DNA of 64,000 nucleotides from Sipunculus nudus. Taxonomy: Eukaryota; Annelida; Sipuncula; Golfingiida; Sipunculidae. Below, piece after piece: positions 24,354-35,890 of the stretch; the stretch's first letter is position 1; each line of letters begins with the position of its first letter. The stretch covers positions 90,356,723-90,420,722 of the forward strand of contig CM049309.1 of NCBI GenBank assembly GCA_026874595.1, in the 5' to 3' direction. The translations under genes were made by a program, and so were the position numbers. The notes under the pieces were generated by a model. It ran no database searches, was not told the DNA's origin, and worked only from the letters and a program-made list of their open reading frames with translations.

Positions 24354-26928
24354 TGTTGAATACCTTTCCAGCTGACCATAAATATGATAATCAAACCAGA
24401 CATTCTAATAATTAAGGGATTCTTTTGGACATTTTGTCGTCTATCCCATAATGCACCATGCCCTTTTGTTGCTGTCACATTGATGCTGTCAGATGACCAC
24501 TCACGGCACGATGTCAATCATCCCAAGGGACAATAGGGGATTATGTTGATACAGATTTACTTGAAACATGTTTATTGTTTGCTGGGGGCAGTTTGCAGAT
24601 GCCCAGCGCTAGCCATTTCACTGACCATAACGCTTCCCAATAAAGGGATCTTGGTACACAGCCCCGCGGCAACAGCGCCGCCTGGTGTTGACATTCCGCG
24701 CATAGTGCTTCCCAATGTCCCGCTGTACAAGCAGCCCTCTCAATGGCATTGACATTTTAAAAGATTATATGGCCCCTAATAGTGTTTATGATTTGGTTAA
24801 ATTGCGCAAGGAGCTAGCCACAGGGCATGTCCCCCCACAAAGCTAAACATCCCGCGAATAGAGACCCATCGCGCCGTACCTCGAGTGCCAGGACTCGCTC
24901 TTGTAGAAACCTTAGGAATTTATTGTGATTTGGTCTCGAGAATCCAGGTGGCCCTTTGTAAAAACTGTTATACTTATGATTGTATCCAAAGCGATTGCTT
25001 TATTCACGCAGGACATGACATTTGGTGTAAGCTATCGTGGTACAAAGACTTAATCCTTAGGGCAAATCTTAGTACAGCCCCGCAGGGTCACCAAATACTC
25101 GTGAGCGCTCCAATATATACGTTCTATCTCACAAGTGCGTTCGTTTCAGCTGCACAACAGTTCATTTGCAAGGGGTAAGACCCTCGAGTGAAAGTCTGTA
25201 ATTGTCCGGGGGCAGCGACTGCAAATTAGCGCTCCGGGCTAAAATAACATTATTACTCTTGAATAGTGGTCTAAAAACTGTATAAACGCCCGGGTATATA
25301 CGTGTATTGAAATATAGGACAGCTGCACCCGTCCAGTGACTACATATATTATTTGTTTGATGGGGTGGGAGTGTATGTGTATTTGCATGCACGCTCTTCG
25401 CCAGTTACCCAGCATTTGGCATTCCTGTATGAAAGACTGACCATTCTGACACCACCTGTAAGTTTGCAAACAGTCAGTTGGTCCGCTGTAATGAGCGACA
25501 CTACTTGAACTCGAGTCTTTCCCTCTTAATACTTAAATGACACCACTGCTGTATACAAATTGCCAATTGTCAAGGGCGGCTAACTTTCCCCAAGCGCTGG
25601 ACCATTTATAAATTGTTCTCAACGGGGACGGTCAACTCCCGAACATACAAGTAGGGTTAAGTAGCCCTATTATGTTAGAGACCAGTGTCGCACTACTACG
25701 GCAAGTGGCGCCCCTGCCGGGAGACCGCTTGCTTTGGCCAACTCCGCCAAAGTCCCCGGAAGGCACAATCGGGCGCTGAAGAGACCAGCCAGCGATAATT
25801 AGCGCTCGAAGAGGCGACTTGTCTCACGGCTGTTTACACCGCCCACTGACGCTAGAGGCGGCTCATCACACAAAATACAGTCAAAGAACACATATCCTTG
25901 TGAAAGCCTTCTGGGCCGAGTATTAAGCTCAATTGTGTGTATATCCAGTGTTAGAGAGCGGTTTAACGTTGTGCCAGCCCATCACTAGCCATCCGTGACT
26001 TGATCTATGCAGGCATCAAAGTAAGCATCTCTGTGTCTTTGTTAATGCACCTCCATCTTCCCTGCTGAGATCTCAGGTGTCAGCAGATACGAGGGCGAGC
26101 CGTAAAAGAAAGCGTTTACTTACCGTGATTAATACGCCCAATTCCTCTTTATTTGCTGTTCCGTCTCACTGCACCACACGCTACAAAATTGCTGATCATG
26201 GATTACGTCACTTGTGTCAACAATCACTACACTCGGTAATAACAAAGAATTAGCTCCGCACATGGTTACAGGTACTAAATACATACACACAACCTGGCTT
26301 TGTTGAATTAAATACCTATGACTAGATTCTAATCCGTGCACGAGTCGGACCGTTACACTTTCTGTCTATGAAACCCCGCACCGTAATCAAATATTGTGAT
26401 ACAAATTTCACGGCTCACTTGATTTTTTGGGTTTTTTTTTTTGTTTTAGGACATTAAAACACTTAATGGTAATGTTATTGTTTGTGTTTGTATGATTTTG
26501 TTACGGATACATCAATATTTTATGAAGTAAACTGATTTTTTTTTCTTTTTCACGATGAACGCAGCTATAGGATAATTAATGTATGCATCTTCATGCATGC
26601 ACTTCCAAATAGGGGAGATACACGTAATTTGGTTTTAATATTAGGTATATTGTACATGCACATAAATAAATCTTATTGTGTTCGTGCATTATCTTGGATT
26701 GTAATGCATTAATAAAAACACACTAGAATATAGAATTTATATTCAGTTCATTAAAACATCAAGACAAAACAGGACAATTTATACTCTTTAAATGGAACAC
26801 CAAGACTATATTTGGGCACGGTTTGTGTTCGTAGCACCGTGAACATTATCGAAATTGTCATGATAACTGGGTTGTCAAGTGAAACGTTGTGTTCATACAA
26901 ACATGCAGGTCTGTTAAATTCACCTGCA

Positions 26929-26931
<3 letters not shown>
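24348..26931. other. Low-repeat, moderate-GC intergenic block
   Basis: About 24540-26340 stands out. It has no simple repeats, moderate GC and many CpG dinucleotides (for example around 24660-24690, 24850-24880 and 25690-25860), yet no protein-like open frame of useful length. Candidates are a promoter, enhancer or conserved non-coding region, or short exons that I cannot recognise. The rest is ordinary AT-rich sequence. Confidence 0.35.

Positions 26932-26989
<58 letters not shown>
26932..26989. repeat. (AT)n microsatellite
   Basis: About 28 AT dinucleotides, with a shorter AT run just after it at about 26995-27012. Confidence 0.95.
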
Positions 26990-26993
<4 letters not shown>

Positions 26994-27332
26994 TGTATAT
27001 ATATATATATATTGCAGTCATGTCCTGTTCGGTGGGTAGGTGGGTGTACCTGTCCGTGTGAGAGACGGACCTTCCTTGTGCAGGGATTTTGAACATTGAT
27101 TTTAATATTAGTGTTTTAATAAATTTAAAATTTTCGTCTGTATTAATTGTTGACATAATAAAAGTTTATATATTATTAATATATAAATATATTGCTATTA
27201 TTAATATCACCATATGGATATATATAATGGGTCGTGCTCGATGTGGAAACCTAATACCGCAAATTGGGGATCAGTAAATGGGTTTCATCCATCTCATATT
27301 AGATGTCAGTTATATACCGTCAGACCCGACGC

Positions 27333-27333
<1 letters not shown>
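26990..27333. other. Short spacer between AT tracts
   Basis: AT-rich sequence with no recognised feature. Confidence 0.4.

Positions 27334-27394
<61 letters not shown>
27334..27394. repeat. (AT)n microsatellite
   Basis: About 30 AT dinucleotides. Confidence 0.95.
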
Positions 27395-27398
<4 letters not shown>

Positions 27399-28913
27399 GC
27401 ACTAGCAGATAGGTAGCGTCTTAAAATTCCGTTCCATGGCAATAAAATCTTGAGCTCTTTGATTACAGAATATTAGACCTAAAAATTACCAAAATTAATA
27501 ATCAACCAAATGTCTCTTTTCACGGTAAGCATAATCATGATTTAATTTCATGTGTTATATACAAGGTTTATAAATACGCTTTTGCTCTGTCCTGATTTGA
27601 AAACAGAATATGACTTAGTATCATTGTTTACGTTTGTATTAAGTTAATTTTAATTTGTATTATCGAAAAATCAATATAACAAAAATCAATCGAATGTATG
27701 TATAATTAAACTGACTTAGATAATTTAATAAAGGAGATTAACTTGTCTGATGAAAAATAAACATTTAAAAATATAAGAGGAGGCAGGTGAATACCATATA
27801 TACTGCTTAATTAAAGCAGTCAAAATAAAAATCTCAATTGGGTTGAGTAGGCCTACAGAGATTTGACTAATCTACTGTGAATCAAGTATTTTGATGTAAA
27901 GCAAAATCAAAAAAAGAAAAAATGTAAATATGTATAACCTGTATGTGAAATATATTATTTTTAACTTCGTTGACACTGTATAAAAGCCATAGGACATTTT
28001 TTAATAAATTGGATTAATCAGAAGAAAACCTGTAAATAATGCAGACGTACAGAAATGCTTAAAAAATACCAAAGTCTGTTTAACAATCTATTCAAATAAT
28101 TGACGATACCAAGAAAGTGACGCCGGGGCTTAAAGAAACGTTATTAGACGACAGACGATGGTTTGAGGTTAGTATAATTTTTTACTTTCTTTACTGCATG
28201 AACGCCGTAAGATATACATGAAACTTCAGACCGAGTCGTCTGCAAGGTTCTCAATTGCGTAACCCCATCAGGCAAATATACACCACCGGCTCAAGAATTA
28301 GATCATAACTTGAACCGAGACCAGCGGAGAAATATTTAGACTGGGTCAAAATCAAACACACGATGTTTAGAGATTACTCACCGACTGCTGGCTGCCACTG
28401 CGTCAGTCGGGCAGTCTGTGTTTGGGGGTTCCGTATGGCTATGTAATTTCGCGAAGTAATAATATTTTATTTTCGGGTTGACACGACAGTAATATAGATT
28501 TCCCGCTTTGTTTATTAGTGGTGCCTGGAAGATAAATTTTATCACGATTTTGACAGTCAGTGTCTGATTAGATTTTTTTCTCCGCCAGTCGAGGTGTAAT
28601 TAGTCTACGTTTAAGTCATTCTGACAATATATAATTCATGATTTATACAGCGTTTTCTTATTAACGCCATGAGAAATATGCAGTCAAAATTTAAGTTTCG
28701 CGAAAACTCCTAGGTCTGCAAGATAAACTGTCGTTCAGAAAATTATAAACGTTAAGGATTAAAAATTTTAGAGACTCCTTTCAACCATGATCTCTTGCTA
28801 TGCTTTATGATTCTCATTTATGCATTTTATGGTACGCATATCGGCCTACATTTACAGTCATTTACACGATGTGCATATACAGATCCTATACTTAAAAATA
28901 TCAATATTACCAA

Positions 28914-28918
<5 letters not shown>
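27395..28918. other. AT-rich intergenic DNA, nothing recognised
   Basis: Unique-looking sequence with short stretches of higher GC near 28110-28440. No coding signal is seen. Confidence 0.4.

Positions 28919-28965
<47 letters not shown>
28919..28965. repeat. (TA)n microsatellite
   Basis: About 23 TA dinucleotides. Confidence 0.95.
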
Positions 28966-28967
<2 letters not shown>

Positions 28968-30534
28968 CCGTGGATATTGCAAACTAGAAATGTGGTGTGA
29001 GCTTACAGGTATTACTCCGCCAGGATTTTAACCAGTTTCCTTTTACACAGAAAATGGCCCGCCCTTGACCATCATGGATAACACACATTTAGGCCTACTA
29101 TCCCACATTGAAAATATTCCTCTAAAATCAAATAATATTATGGGGATCCACATATCCTCCAAAATTTAATGGTACACAAAATTACAGAATTTCAGAGATC
29201 CGTTCTTTACTTTTTAATTAAAGTTGCTAGAGAGATAGCAACAAAACAGCCCATGGAAATACGTTACATAGTAACTTGCCATCTGGCGGAGGTAAAAAAG
29301 AGACCGACAGTCATCAGCATCACGTCGGAGGGTATACAGGAACGCCATGCATGCATCTGGAACCAAATTATGAACAAATTTAGACCATACAAATTTAGGG
29401 CACATGCAGACGGTATCGGTTTCCCCTAATCCTCCGTAGGTAATTTTATAAATGCCTGAAAATAACAATTGCAACCTGTTTGTTCATGGACTCCGCTTTC
29501 ATCTGTACGGGTTATGTATCAAGACAATTAAATACAGTTATGACAATGATGCAGTTGTTGGCCCACTTACGTATATTACGCATGAAAAAGACTGAGGTAA
29601 GAGACAAGAAAACGTCCATACCAGTTCCCTCGACTAGTAAAAGTCAGATTTTACGGAAAAAGAAGTTGACCAGATATGAAAATGCGTGCGGGTATCACGC
29701 TTTGTCCTGGCGGCAGTTAAGATGGCCAATCTCCGCAAAATAAAGAACAATAAGGGTGGGGAGTGACCCCGGCTTAATAAAACGTCGCTGGTCGCCTGTG
29801 TCACTGTGACCACTATCCTCTCCATATTATAAAAGTCATCGAATGTAATAATTTAATTCAAGAACAAAGGGGTTTAGAAGTCTTTGTTCTTCCTTTAACA
29901 CAAATCCAGAGTGCTGCAACGCATGACGTGGCGCCATCTGGCAGAATGTTAATTAACTAATCATTGCAATAAAACAAGGTAAATAATGAAGAGAAGGGCG
30001 AGGGTGACCAGTTAAAGAAATATCAAATTATGCGAGCGTGTACAGTTGTTAACACTTACATCAAAATATCTCCAAGTTAATTTGGCTGATCGACGGATAT
30101 TTTAGGATGGAATATTTAATTAATCCTGTAAATGTATGCATGAACTTTAATATTTTTTGTCCGGTTGAAGTTAGGCTCGTGGAATTCATTTAACTTTAAA
30201 ATTGGTTACCCATAGGACATGACGTTACGCCGCACCTGACACATAGTTAGCTAGAACTCATAAATATATTTGGAGTTTCCGGGGCAGTCTGTATGTAAAG
30301 TTTAAACTTCCCATGCCTAAATGGTTAGAATTTATGTATCATGCAGACTTCTGAGCTTTTAAGGTGGCATACTAAAACCTGCGTCTCTCTCTCGTAACTC
30401 GAAAAATACAGGTAACAATTAGGTCACCTAACCGGACCTGATACTGGGAATTCCTGACTAACAGTTGTGGATTGCTTCTTGTTGTTGTTGGATGGACAAG
30501 TAACTGTTGTCATTCTAAAAAATAAAAATAACTA
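28966..30534. other. Intergenic DNA, unrecognised short frames
   Basis: Frames of 86-87 codons at 29169-29429 and 29480-29743 have acceptable residue composition but no recognised motif and no clear splice context. They are not called as genes. Confidence 0.35.
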
Positions 30535-31335
30535 AACTAGGGACCCATGGGTCTCGACGCTCAGCAGAATTTGTCTATAAGGAAATGTTAATGAGCTATT
30601 TCAAATATGATTCCTGTGATCAGTTTGAAGCCAACCTGTTCACCCAAACTGGAGTTGTCATCCGTAAACTAATTTTGAATGGATGGGCCCTGTGACCTTG
30701 ACATAGTGACCCCAAAGTCAAAAGGAAACTTCCCCTGTTGGCAGGTGCAACACATGTGGAAGACGGAAGGTTTGCGATGAAAGGTTTGGCTTAAATTACA
30801 TCCATAATCTCATAAAGAAGTGTGTCCTGTGACCTTGACCTTTGACCTCATGACCCCAAAATCAAAAAGGTTCTTACATTATTGGTGGGTCATATATAAG
30901 TCAAGAATAAACCAATATATCAATCCAAACTGAAGTTATCATCCGGAAACAAATGTTTGGACCGATGGCCCCTGTGACCTTGACTTTTGACCTTTTCACC
31001 AGAAAATAAATCAGGTTCTTCCCCTATTGGCAGGTCAGGTATGTGTGCAAGATGGAAGGTTTAGGACGTAAAGTTTGGCTTCAAATGCACCCACAATCTT
31101 TCTAAATAAGTGGGCCCTGTGACCTTGACCTTTGACATCATGACCCCTAAATCAATAAAGTTCTTGCTTTAGATGTGGACATATATAACTTTTGAATTCC
31201 ATGTCAATCGAGATTGGAGTTATCATCAGTAAATAAATTTGACGGGCGTACATAAAAACGAACAAACGAACGGACGGACCGACAGGGTGATTAATATAGG
31301 GCATCCGCTTATTCAAGCGGGGCCCTAATAAACGC
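30535..31335 (+). repeat. Dispersed repeat with nuclear-receptor half-sites
   Basis: It starts with the palindromic head gggacccatgggtctcg and ends in a GACGGACGG-type tract and a hairpin (ccgcttattcaagcgg) at about 31304-31320. Inside, the motif ccctgtgaccttgac recurs at about 30690, 30826, 30972 and 31116, so the element is built of modules of about 140-145 bp. 30836-30848 (tgacctttgacct) is a perfect DR1 of AGGTCA half-sites on the minus strand. An inverted partial relative lies at 35585-35890. Confidence 0.7.
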
Positions 31336-32000
31336 ACGAGGTTTCAGGACACTGATGAAACCACAGTTAGAAATCTGATAGTATCAATATAACCCGGCAG
31401 TCTCAAAATAAAGGGAAAAAAATCATTAAAAATAGAAAAAAAATACAGGTGGCGCCACCAGTCTTCAGGCACTGAAGAAGCCAATCATAATCAAACACCA
31501 CAAGGGGTTTCAGGACACTGGATGAACTGACTGAATGAAGATGTTTTTGCTTTATTCAGCCGCTACAGGTTGCTGTAGCCTGGGACTTCAGCACTGCGCG
31601 CTCCTTAAGGGAAATTTTGATGGAGCTGATAGACGAGACGCCACGCAAGCCAAGCAGAAAATCGCGAGAGGCCGCCACTATTTTGCCGAACCGGTGACCG
31701 GAATAGCTACAGCATGCACAGCCCCAAAGCCCCAAGACAGGACACCAGCCGGCACCGACATCAACGACAGAGACCCGCCAATTCAGAGAGCAGAACTTTT
31801 GCCAAAGTTAGATTGAGCGATAATTTTTTTTATGATCAGCAAAGATCAAACCGCCTGCCGTGCGAGAGCTCCAAAGCGCTCTGCCGTGACTAGGATCCGA
31901 ACCTGGAAAACACTGGATGAAACTACAGCTTAGAAAATGACATAACTACTGTCATTTGATGGTCGCAAAAATAAAACAAAAACCGTAAACATAAGAAAAT
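31336..32000. other. Nested dispersed repeat fragments
   Basis: It contains a GGTGGCGCCACC block at about 31449-31460, two copies of the caggacactg(g)atgaa motif, and at about 31856-31910 a minus-strand tRNA 3'-half-like stretch (T-arm GGTTCGGATCC). The sequence up to 32000 is the left part of a repeat into which the fold-back element inserted. A 93-codon frame at 31535-31816 lies inside repeat material and is not called. Confidence 0.45.
31995..32000 (+). repeat. Left target-site duplication of the fold-back element
   Basis: gaaaat, identical to 34165-34170, directly outside the inverted repeat. Confidence 0.6.
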
Positions 32001-32047
32001 TACGGAAGCGTATTGCTGCCACCTAGTAAAAGAAAAATAAATTATTT

Positions 32048-32300
32048 ATCTCGTACGTACGACATAGTATCTCATACGTACGACATACTATCTCGTACGT
32101 ACGACATAGTATCTCGTACGTACGACATAGTATCTCGTACGTACGACTTGTTATCTCGTACGTACGACATATTATCTCGTACGTACGACATACTATCTCG
32201 TACGTACGACATACTATCTCGTACGTACGACATAATATCTCGTACGTACGACATATTATCTCGTACGTACGACATACTATCTCGTACGTACGACATAATA
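32048..32300 (+). repeat. Left arm: 12 x 21-bp tandem repeat
   Basis: Units of the form tatctcgtacgtacgacata. The 21-bp period has no stop codons in one frame per strand, which creates long TYDILSR-type frames that are not genes. Confidence 0.9.
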
Positions 32301-32356
32301 AATCTTACGGATCTGTTTCACAGACTACACAACAGACCAACTGATATATGTATAAG

Positions 32357-32358
<2 letters not shown>

Positions 32359-32408
<50 letters not shown>

Positions 32409-32469
32409 ATGTTAGATAATGCATGTTCTCCACCTCCTTGCAAACAGTTTGAACACCGTTGAAACGAAC

Positions 32470-32511
<42 letters not shown>

Positions 32512-32666
32512 TGGTAGTATGGCAATTAATCTGTTAAACCAATGATTGGTCGCTACCTTTATAATCGATTAAATTCGTTACATATTTGTCTTCTTGTATA
32601 TTTCCAACGGGATTAGATTCTTTACATGTACACGCATAATCGTTTTTAATCGATTATGTATGTATG

Positions 32667-32727
<61 letters not shown>
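32359..32727. repeat. Three AT-rich microsatellites in the fold-back element centre
   Basis: (AT)n(GT)n at 32359-32410, (TA)n at 32470-32507 and (TA)n at 32671-32727. Confidence 0.9.
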
Positions 32728-32730
<3 letters not shown>

Positions 32731-33910
32731 CAGGGAAATCTTTCTAAAGATGTTGTCCGGAGCGAGTGATCAGTGTCTGCCGGAGATGGCTTATCCTGTC
32801 CGTTTTTGTCAGGTTCATTTACTCTTAGAATGTTCGTGTGAGTTGCAATCTGCTGTCCGTTGTCCGCAGTAGCGATCGAGGTGTCCGCCTTGTAGAGGTT
32901 CTGCTTATACACAACATATACGGAATTTCGAAGAGACTAAATGCTCTTGTCCGTTATAGCCAGTCGTCCGCCTAAGTGAGGTGTCCATTTGACCAGTTTT
33001 CACTGTATATATGAAAGAGAGAGAGCCGATTGTAGTAGAGAGTTTAAAATCCACGAAAAGTGGCTTCTAACGGGAATTATTTTACATTTCACATACATGG
33101 TATATTAAGTATACATGAAATACAGTGTAGTCTCCTTAAAGTATTACGGTATCTGTCAATATTTCTTTCTAAAACCGATTGCTAAATCCGTTACACAAGT
33201 TGAAAAGAGCTTGCCCCTGGCGCGATCAACGACGAAAAACAAACCCAGCGCTCACGCCACCTGGTGGTGGTACAGCCCAACTTCACAAATCAAGGGTTTT
33301 CAAGTTTCTCGCGGTGTTTATACATTCATGTTTGTTCTCTTTTTCATAATTGACGCGACCAAGATCTTTCCTCTGGTCACGAGGTCTTGTAATGGTAAAC
33401 AGACACACCTGGACTGTATTTACTCACACACAAAACCATGACAACGTATAAAACTGGTTAACAGGAGATATTAAACCCGAAATATTTTTCTGTCACAAAT
33501 TGATCGCACGTCCATGCATCATTATTTATTTCAAAATGATTATTATTATAAAATGGGTTGTTTACTGTTCAGCTACCCACTAATCATATATTAATGGCTG
33601 TATATGCATTCAATATTTTAAACGATCCACTACACTGTGCGTTATATTATAGTTCCTAGGCAGATCAATTTAGAATATTAGAAACCTGCCCCACAAATAT
33701 CCTTTCTCAAACACTTACAGTAAGGCTGTTTGGTAACTGTAACTCTTGTCCGAACCTTTCTTCTCCAAAAAATAGTTTCAATTTGGCAAAGGCAATATTT
33801 TTTCTTATCATCATTATGACAGGTTCTCTATTATAGCACCATACGCAACATAATTTAATCACCTATCTAAAAATGAGTTCTGTGTATGACTGGTAGCCAA
33901 TGTAGATTAT

Positions 33911-34123
33911 ATGTCGTACGTACGAGATAGTATGTCGTACGTACGAGATAATATGTCGTACGTACGAGATAATATGTCGTACGTACGAGATAGTATGTCA
34001 TATGTACGAGATAGTATGTCGTACGTACGAGATAATATGTCGTACGTACGAGATAATATGTCGTACGTACGAGATAGTATGTCGTACGTACGAGATACTA
34101 TGTCGTACGTACGAGATAAATAA
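33911..34123 (-). repeat. Right arm: 10 x 21-bp tandem repeat, inverted
   Basis: Reverse complement of the left arm. One unit carries catatgtacg instead of cgtacgtacg. Confidence 0.9.
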
Positions 34124-34164
34124 TTTATTTTTCTTTTACTAGGTGGCAGCAATACGCTTCCGTA

Positions 34165-34170
34165 GAAAAT
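34165..34170 (+). repeat. Right target-site duplication of the fold-back element
   Basis: gaaaat, matching 31995-32000. Confidence 0.6.
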
Positions 34171-34740
34171 ATACAGGGGGCGCCACCAGTTTAAGGAACT
34201 GACAAAACTAGTCATGGTCAATATTCAAGGCAGGATTCATGGCAATCCACACGTTAATTATCAAGATACTGGAGGTTTTGTATATAATTTTTAATTATTC
34301 ATGGGGAGGGGGGGTATTTACGAGCCCCATGCACAGCTCGAAGGATATAGGTCGCAGTGACCTAATTAATTTAAACTTTATTTATTTTACATGGATTGTA
34401 CAACTAGTTATAATAACTAATACGAGGCACTCTCCATGGCTCGGATGTTAGCGCTCGGTAGTCGGTAAAGGTGGAGGAAACCGGAGGACCCGGTTAAAAC
34501 CACCGACCTTGGACGGGCCACTACAACCCAGTGACCTAATTTCAGGTGACAAGGAGTTTTTTTATTAACCTACCTGGATATTCAGTTACAAGTTTCTAGG
34601 GTTAGCGGTTACGATAAGTGCCTTGCTTATGGCCGGAAAGACGGCAGGACGGCACGACAATCGGACGGACGACGGACAAAGCACCATTCCTATACCTTAG
34701 TTGACTTTCAGTCAGCTGAGCTAAAAATGGACAGACAGAA
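34171..34740 (+). repeat. Right part of a modular dispersed repeat, with a SINE inside
   Basis: It resumes the repeat interrupted at 32000 (ggcgccaccagtttaaggaact block), includes ataggtcgcagtgacctaa, is broken by a SINE at 34368-34528, and ends in the family's 3' signature: a GGACGGACGACGGACAAAG tract and then cagtcagctgagctaaaa. The same ending is found at about 46150-46238 and 49070-49153. Confidence 0.6.
34368..34528 (-). mobile_element. Short SINE with 13-bp target duplication
   Basis: On the minus strand it runs from ggttgtagtggcccgtcc through ccgggtcctccggtttcctc to an A-rich tail (aaaataaataaag). It is flanked by cagtgacctaatt at 34355-34367 and 34529-34541. Same family as 5561-5706. 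Confidence 0.75.
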
Positions 34741-35584
34741 TGGTAGACAAACAAAGCTGCTCACTTAATATCCCCACCCTGCTGAGGCAGGAAAATAATA
34801 TATGAAATTTCAAATTGATCTTAATTTTTTATTATATCAAATTGTTTTAAACTTTATAAATTGTATACATTTGCTATATATCATATCTGAATATATAATT
34901 TGCTTCAAATATCAGATTTTAATAGCTTAAATCCATATACATACAGCATATGAAAGTTATTTCAACAGTGCTTATAGGAAAAAGTTCATAACTATTATAT
35001 ACACGTGTCTTTAATGATAACGGAGAGATGACGGACAGACAGAGCTGATCACTTTATGTCCTATTCTCCTGAGGCAAGAATGTTTCAATTAGATCTTATT
35101 TTTATTCTAATACTATTTTTTTTAATTTAATCAATTTTACACATTTGCAATAAAACTAGTGTCCCCTTTGCACAAGTGCAAGGACTCAATGGCAGGGAAG
35201 GGGGAATGGTAGGAATTACAACACCTCTGCATATACATACAGGACAAACAAAGCCTTATTTTCCACTCATTTCCCATGGGAGTGGGGTTGATATGAGAAT
35301 AACTGTACACCTGTCACAGCAGGGGATCTCCTCCAGTGACCCATTACAAATCAGGTACCTTAGCATAGCTGACCTCCAGTGACCAGAGGTCCGATACCTG
35401 CAGCTGGACATTGCAAGTGAATAAAATAGAGCCTAGAAAAAATTAAATAGTTAGCCTAATTTTTTAGCTTTTATTTTCACATTTCAGATTTAAACAGATT
35501 AAATACTCACGTTTATATGCTGTGAAAATTAAATCAACAGTACATAGTGGGAAAAAAACTCCCATGGTCGAAGTTAGGTACAAT
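34741..35584. other. AT-rich spacer with faint repeat remnants
   Basis: Fragments such as ggagagatgacggacagacag (near 35024) recall the 3' tracts of neighbouring repeats. No gene is seen. Confidence 0.4.
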
Positions 35585-35890
35585 GTAAGGTACTGATTAG
35601 CTCAGCTGACTCGAAGTCATCTGAGGTATAGGTATGGTTTATTGATCACAAGTGGATGCTCTAAAAGTTAACACCCTGTCTGTCCGTCTGTCTGTCCATC
35701 CGTCCATCCACAGAAATTTGTTTCCAAATGATAACTCGAGATTGGATTGACATGTGGATTTCAAACATGACTAACATATGGCCCACCACTAAAGCAAGAA
35801 CCTGTATGATTTTAGGTCATGAGATCAAAGGTCAAGGTCACAGGACCCACTTATTTAAAAAGATTATGGCTGCATTTTAAGCCCAGGGGA
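35585..35890 (-). repeat. Inverted partial copy of the nuclear-receptor half-site repeat
   Basis: It starts at a GTCTGTCCGTCTG tract (about 35680-35705) and carries agatcaaaggtcaaggtca at 35822-35840, the reverse complement of the signature motif of the repeat at 30535-31335. The order of blocks matches in reverse. Confidence 0.6.

Larger units (their letters stand above)
32001..34164. mobile_element. Fold-back (FB/TU-like) DNA element with tandem-repeat arms
   Basis: The left end (tacggaagcgtattgctgcc onward) and the reverse complement of the right end match over about 50 bp, and then both arms pass into 21-bp tandem units built around the palindrome CGTACGTACG. There are 12 units on the left (to about 32300) and 10 on the right (from about 33911). 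The 1.6-kb centre holds three AT microsatellites and no transposase frame, so the element is non-autonomous. A 6-bp direct repeat flanks both ends. Inverted arms made of tandem repeats are typical of FB elements of Drosophila and TU elements of sea urchin; membership in either family is not shown. Confidence 0.75.

Noticed and set aside
932-32912. Many IYIYIY and ERERER frames
   Set aside because: They are (AT)n and (GA)n tracts.
32001-34164. Tc1/mariner-type element with TA duplication
   Set aside because: TA does border the inner repeat, but the 6-bp gaaaat match and the spacing in uninterrupted relatives near 48.1 kb fit better. This remains an open alternative.
32013-34221. Frames of repeated SRTYDIL or SYVRDSM on both strands
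   Set aside because: Consequence of the 21-bp palindromic tandem units in the fold-back arms; no start, domain or splice context.
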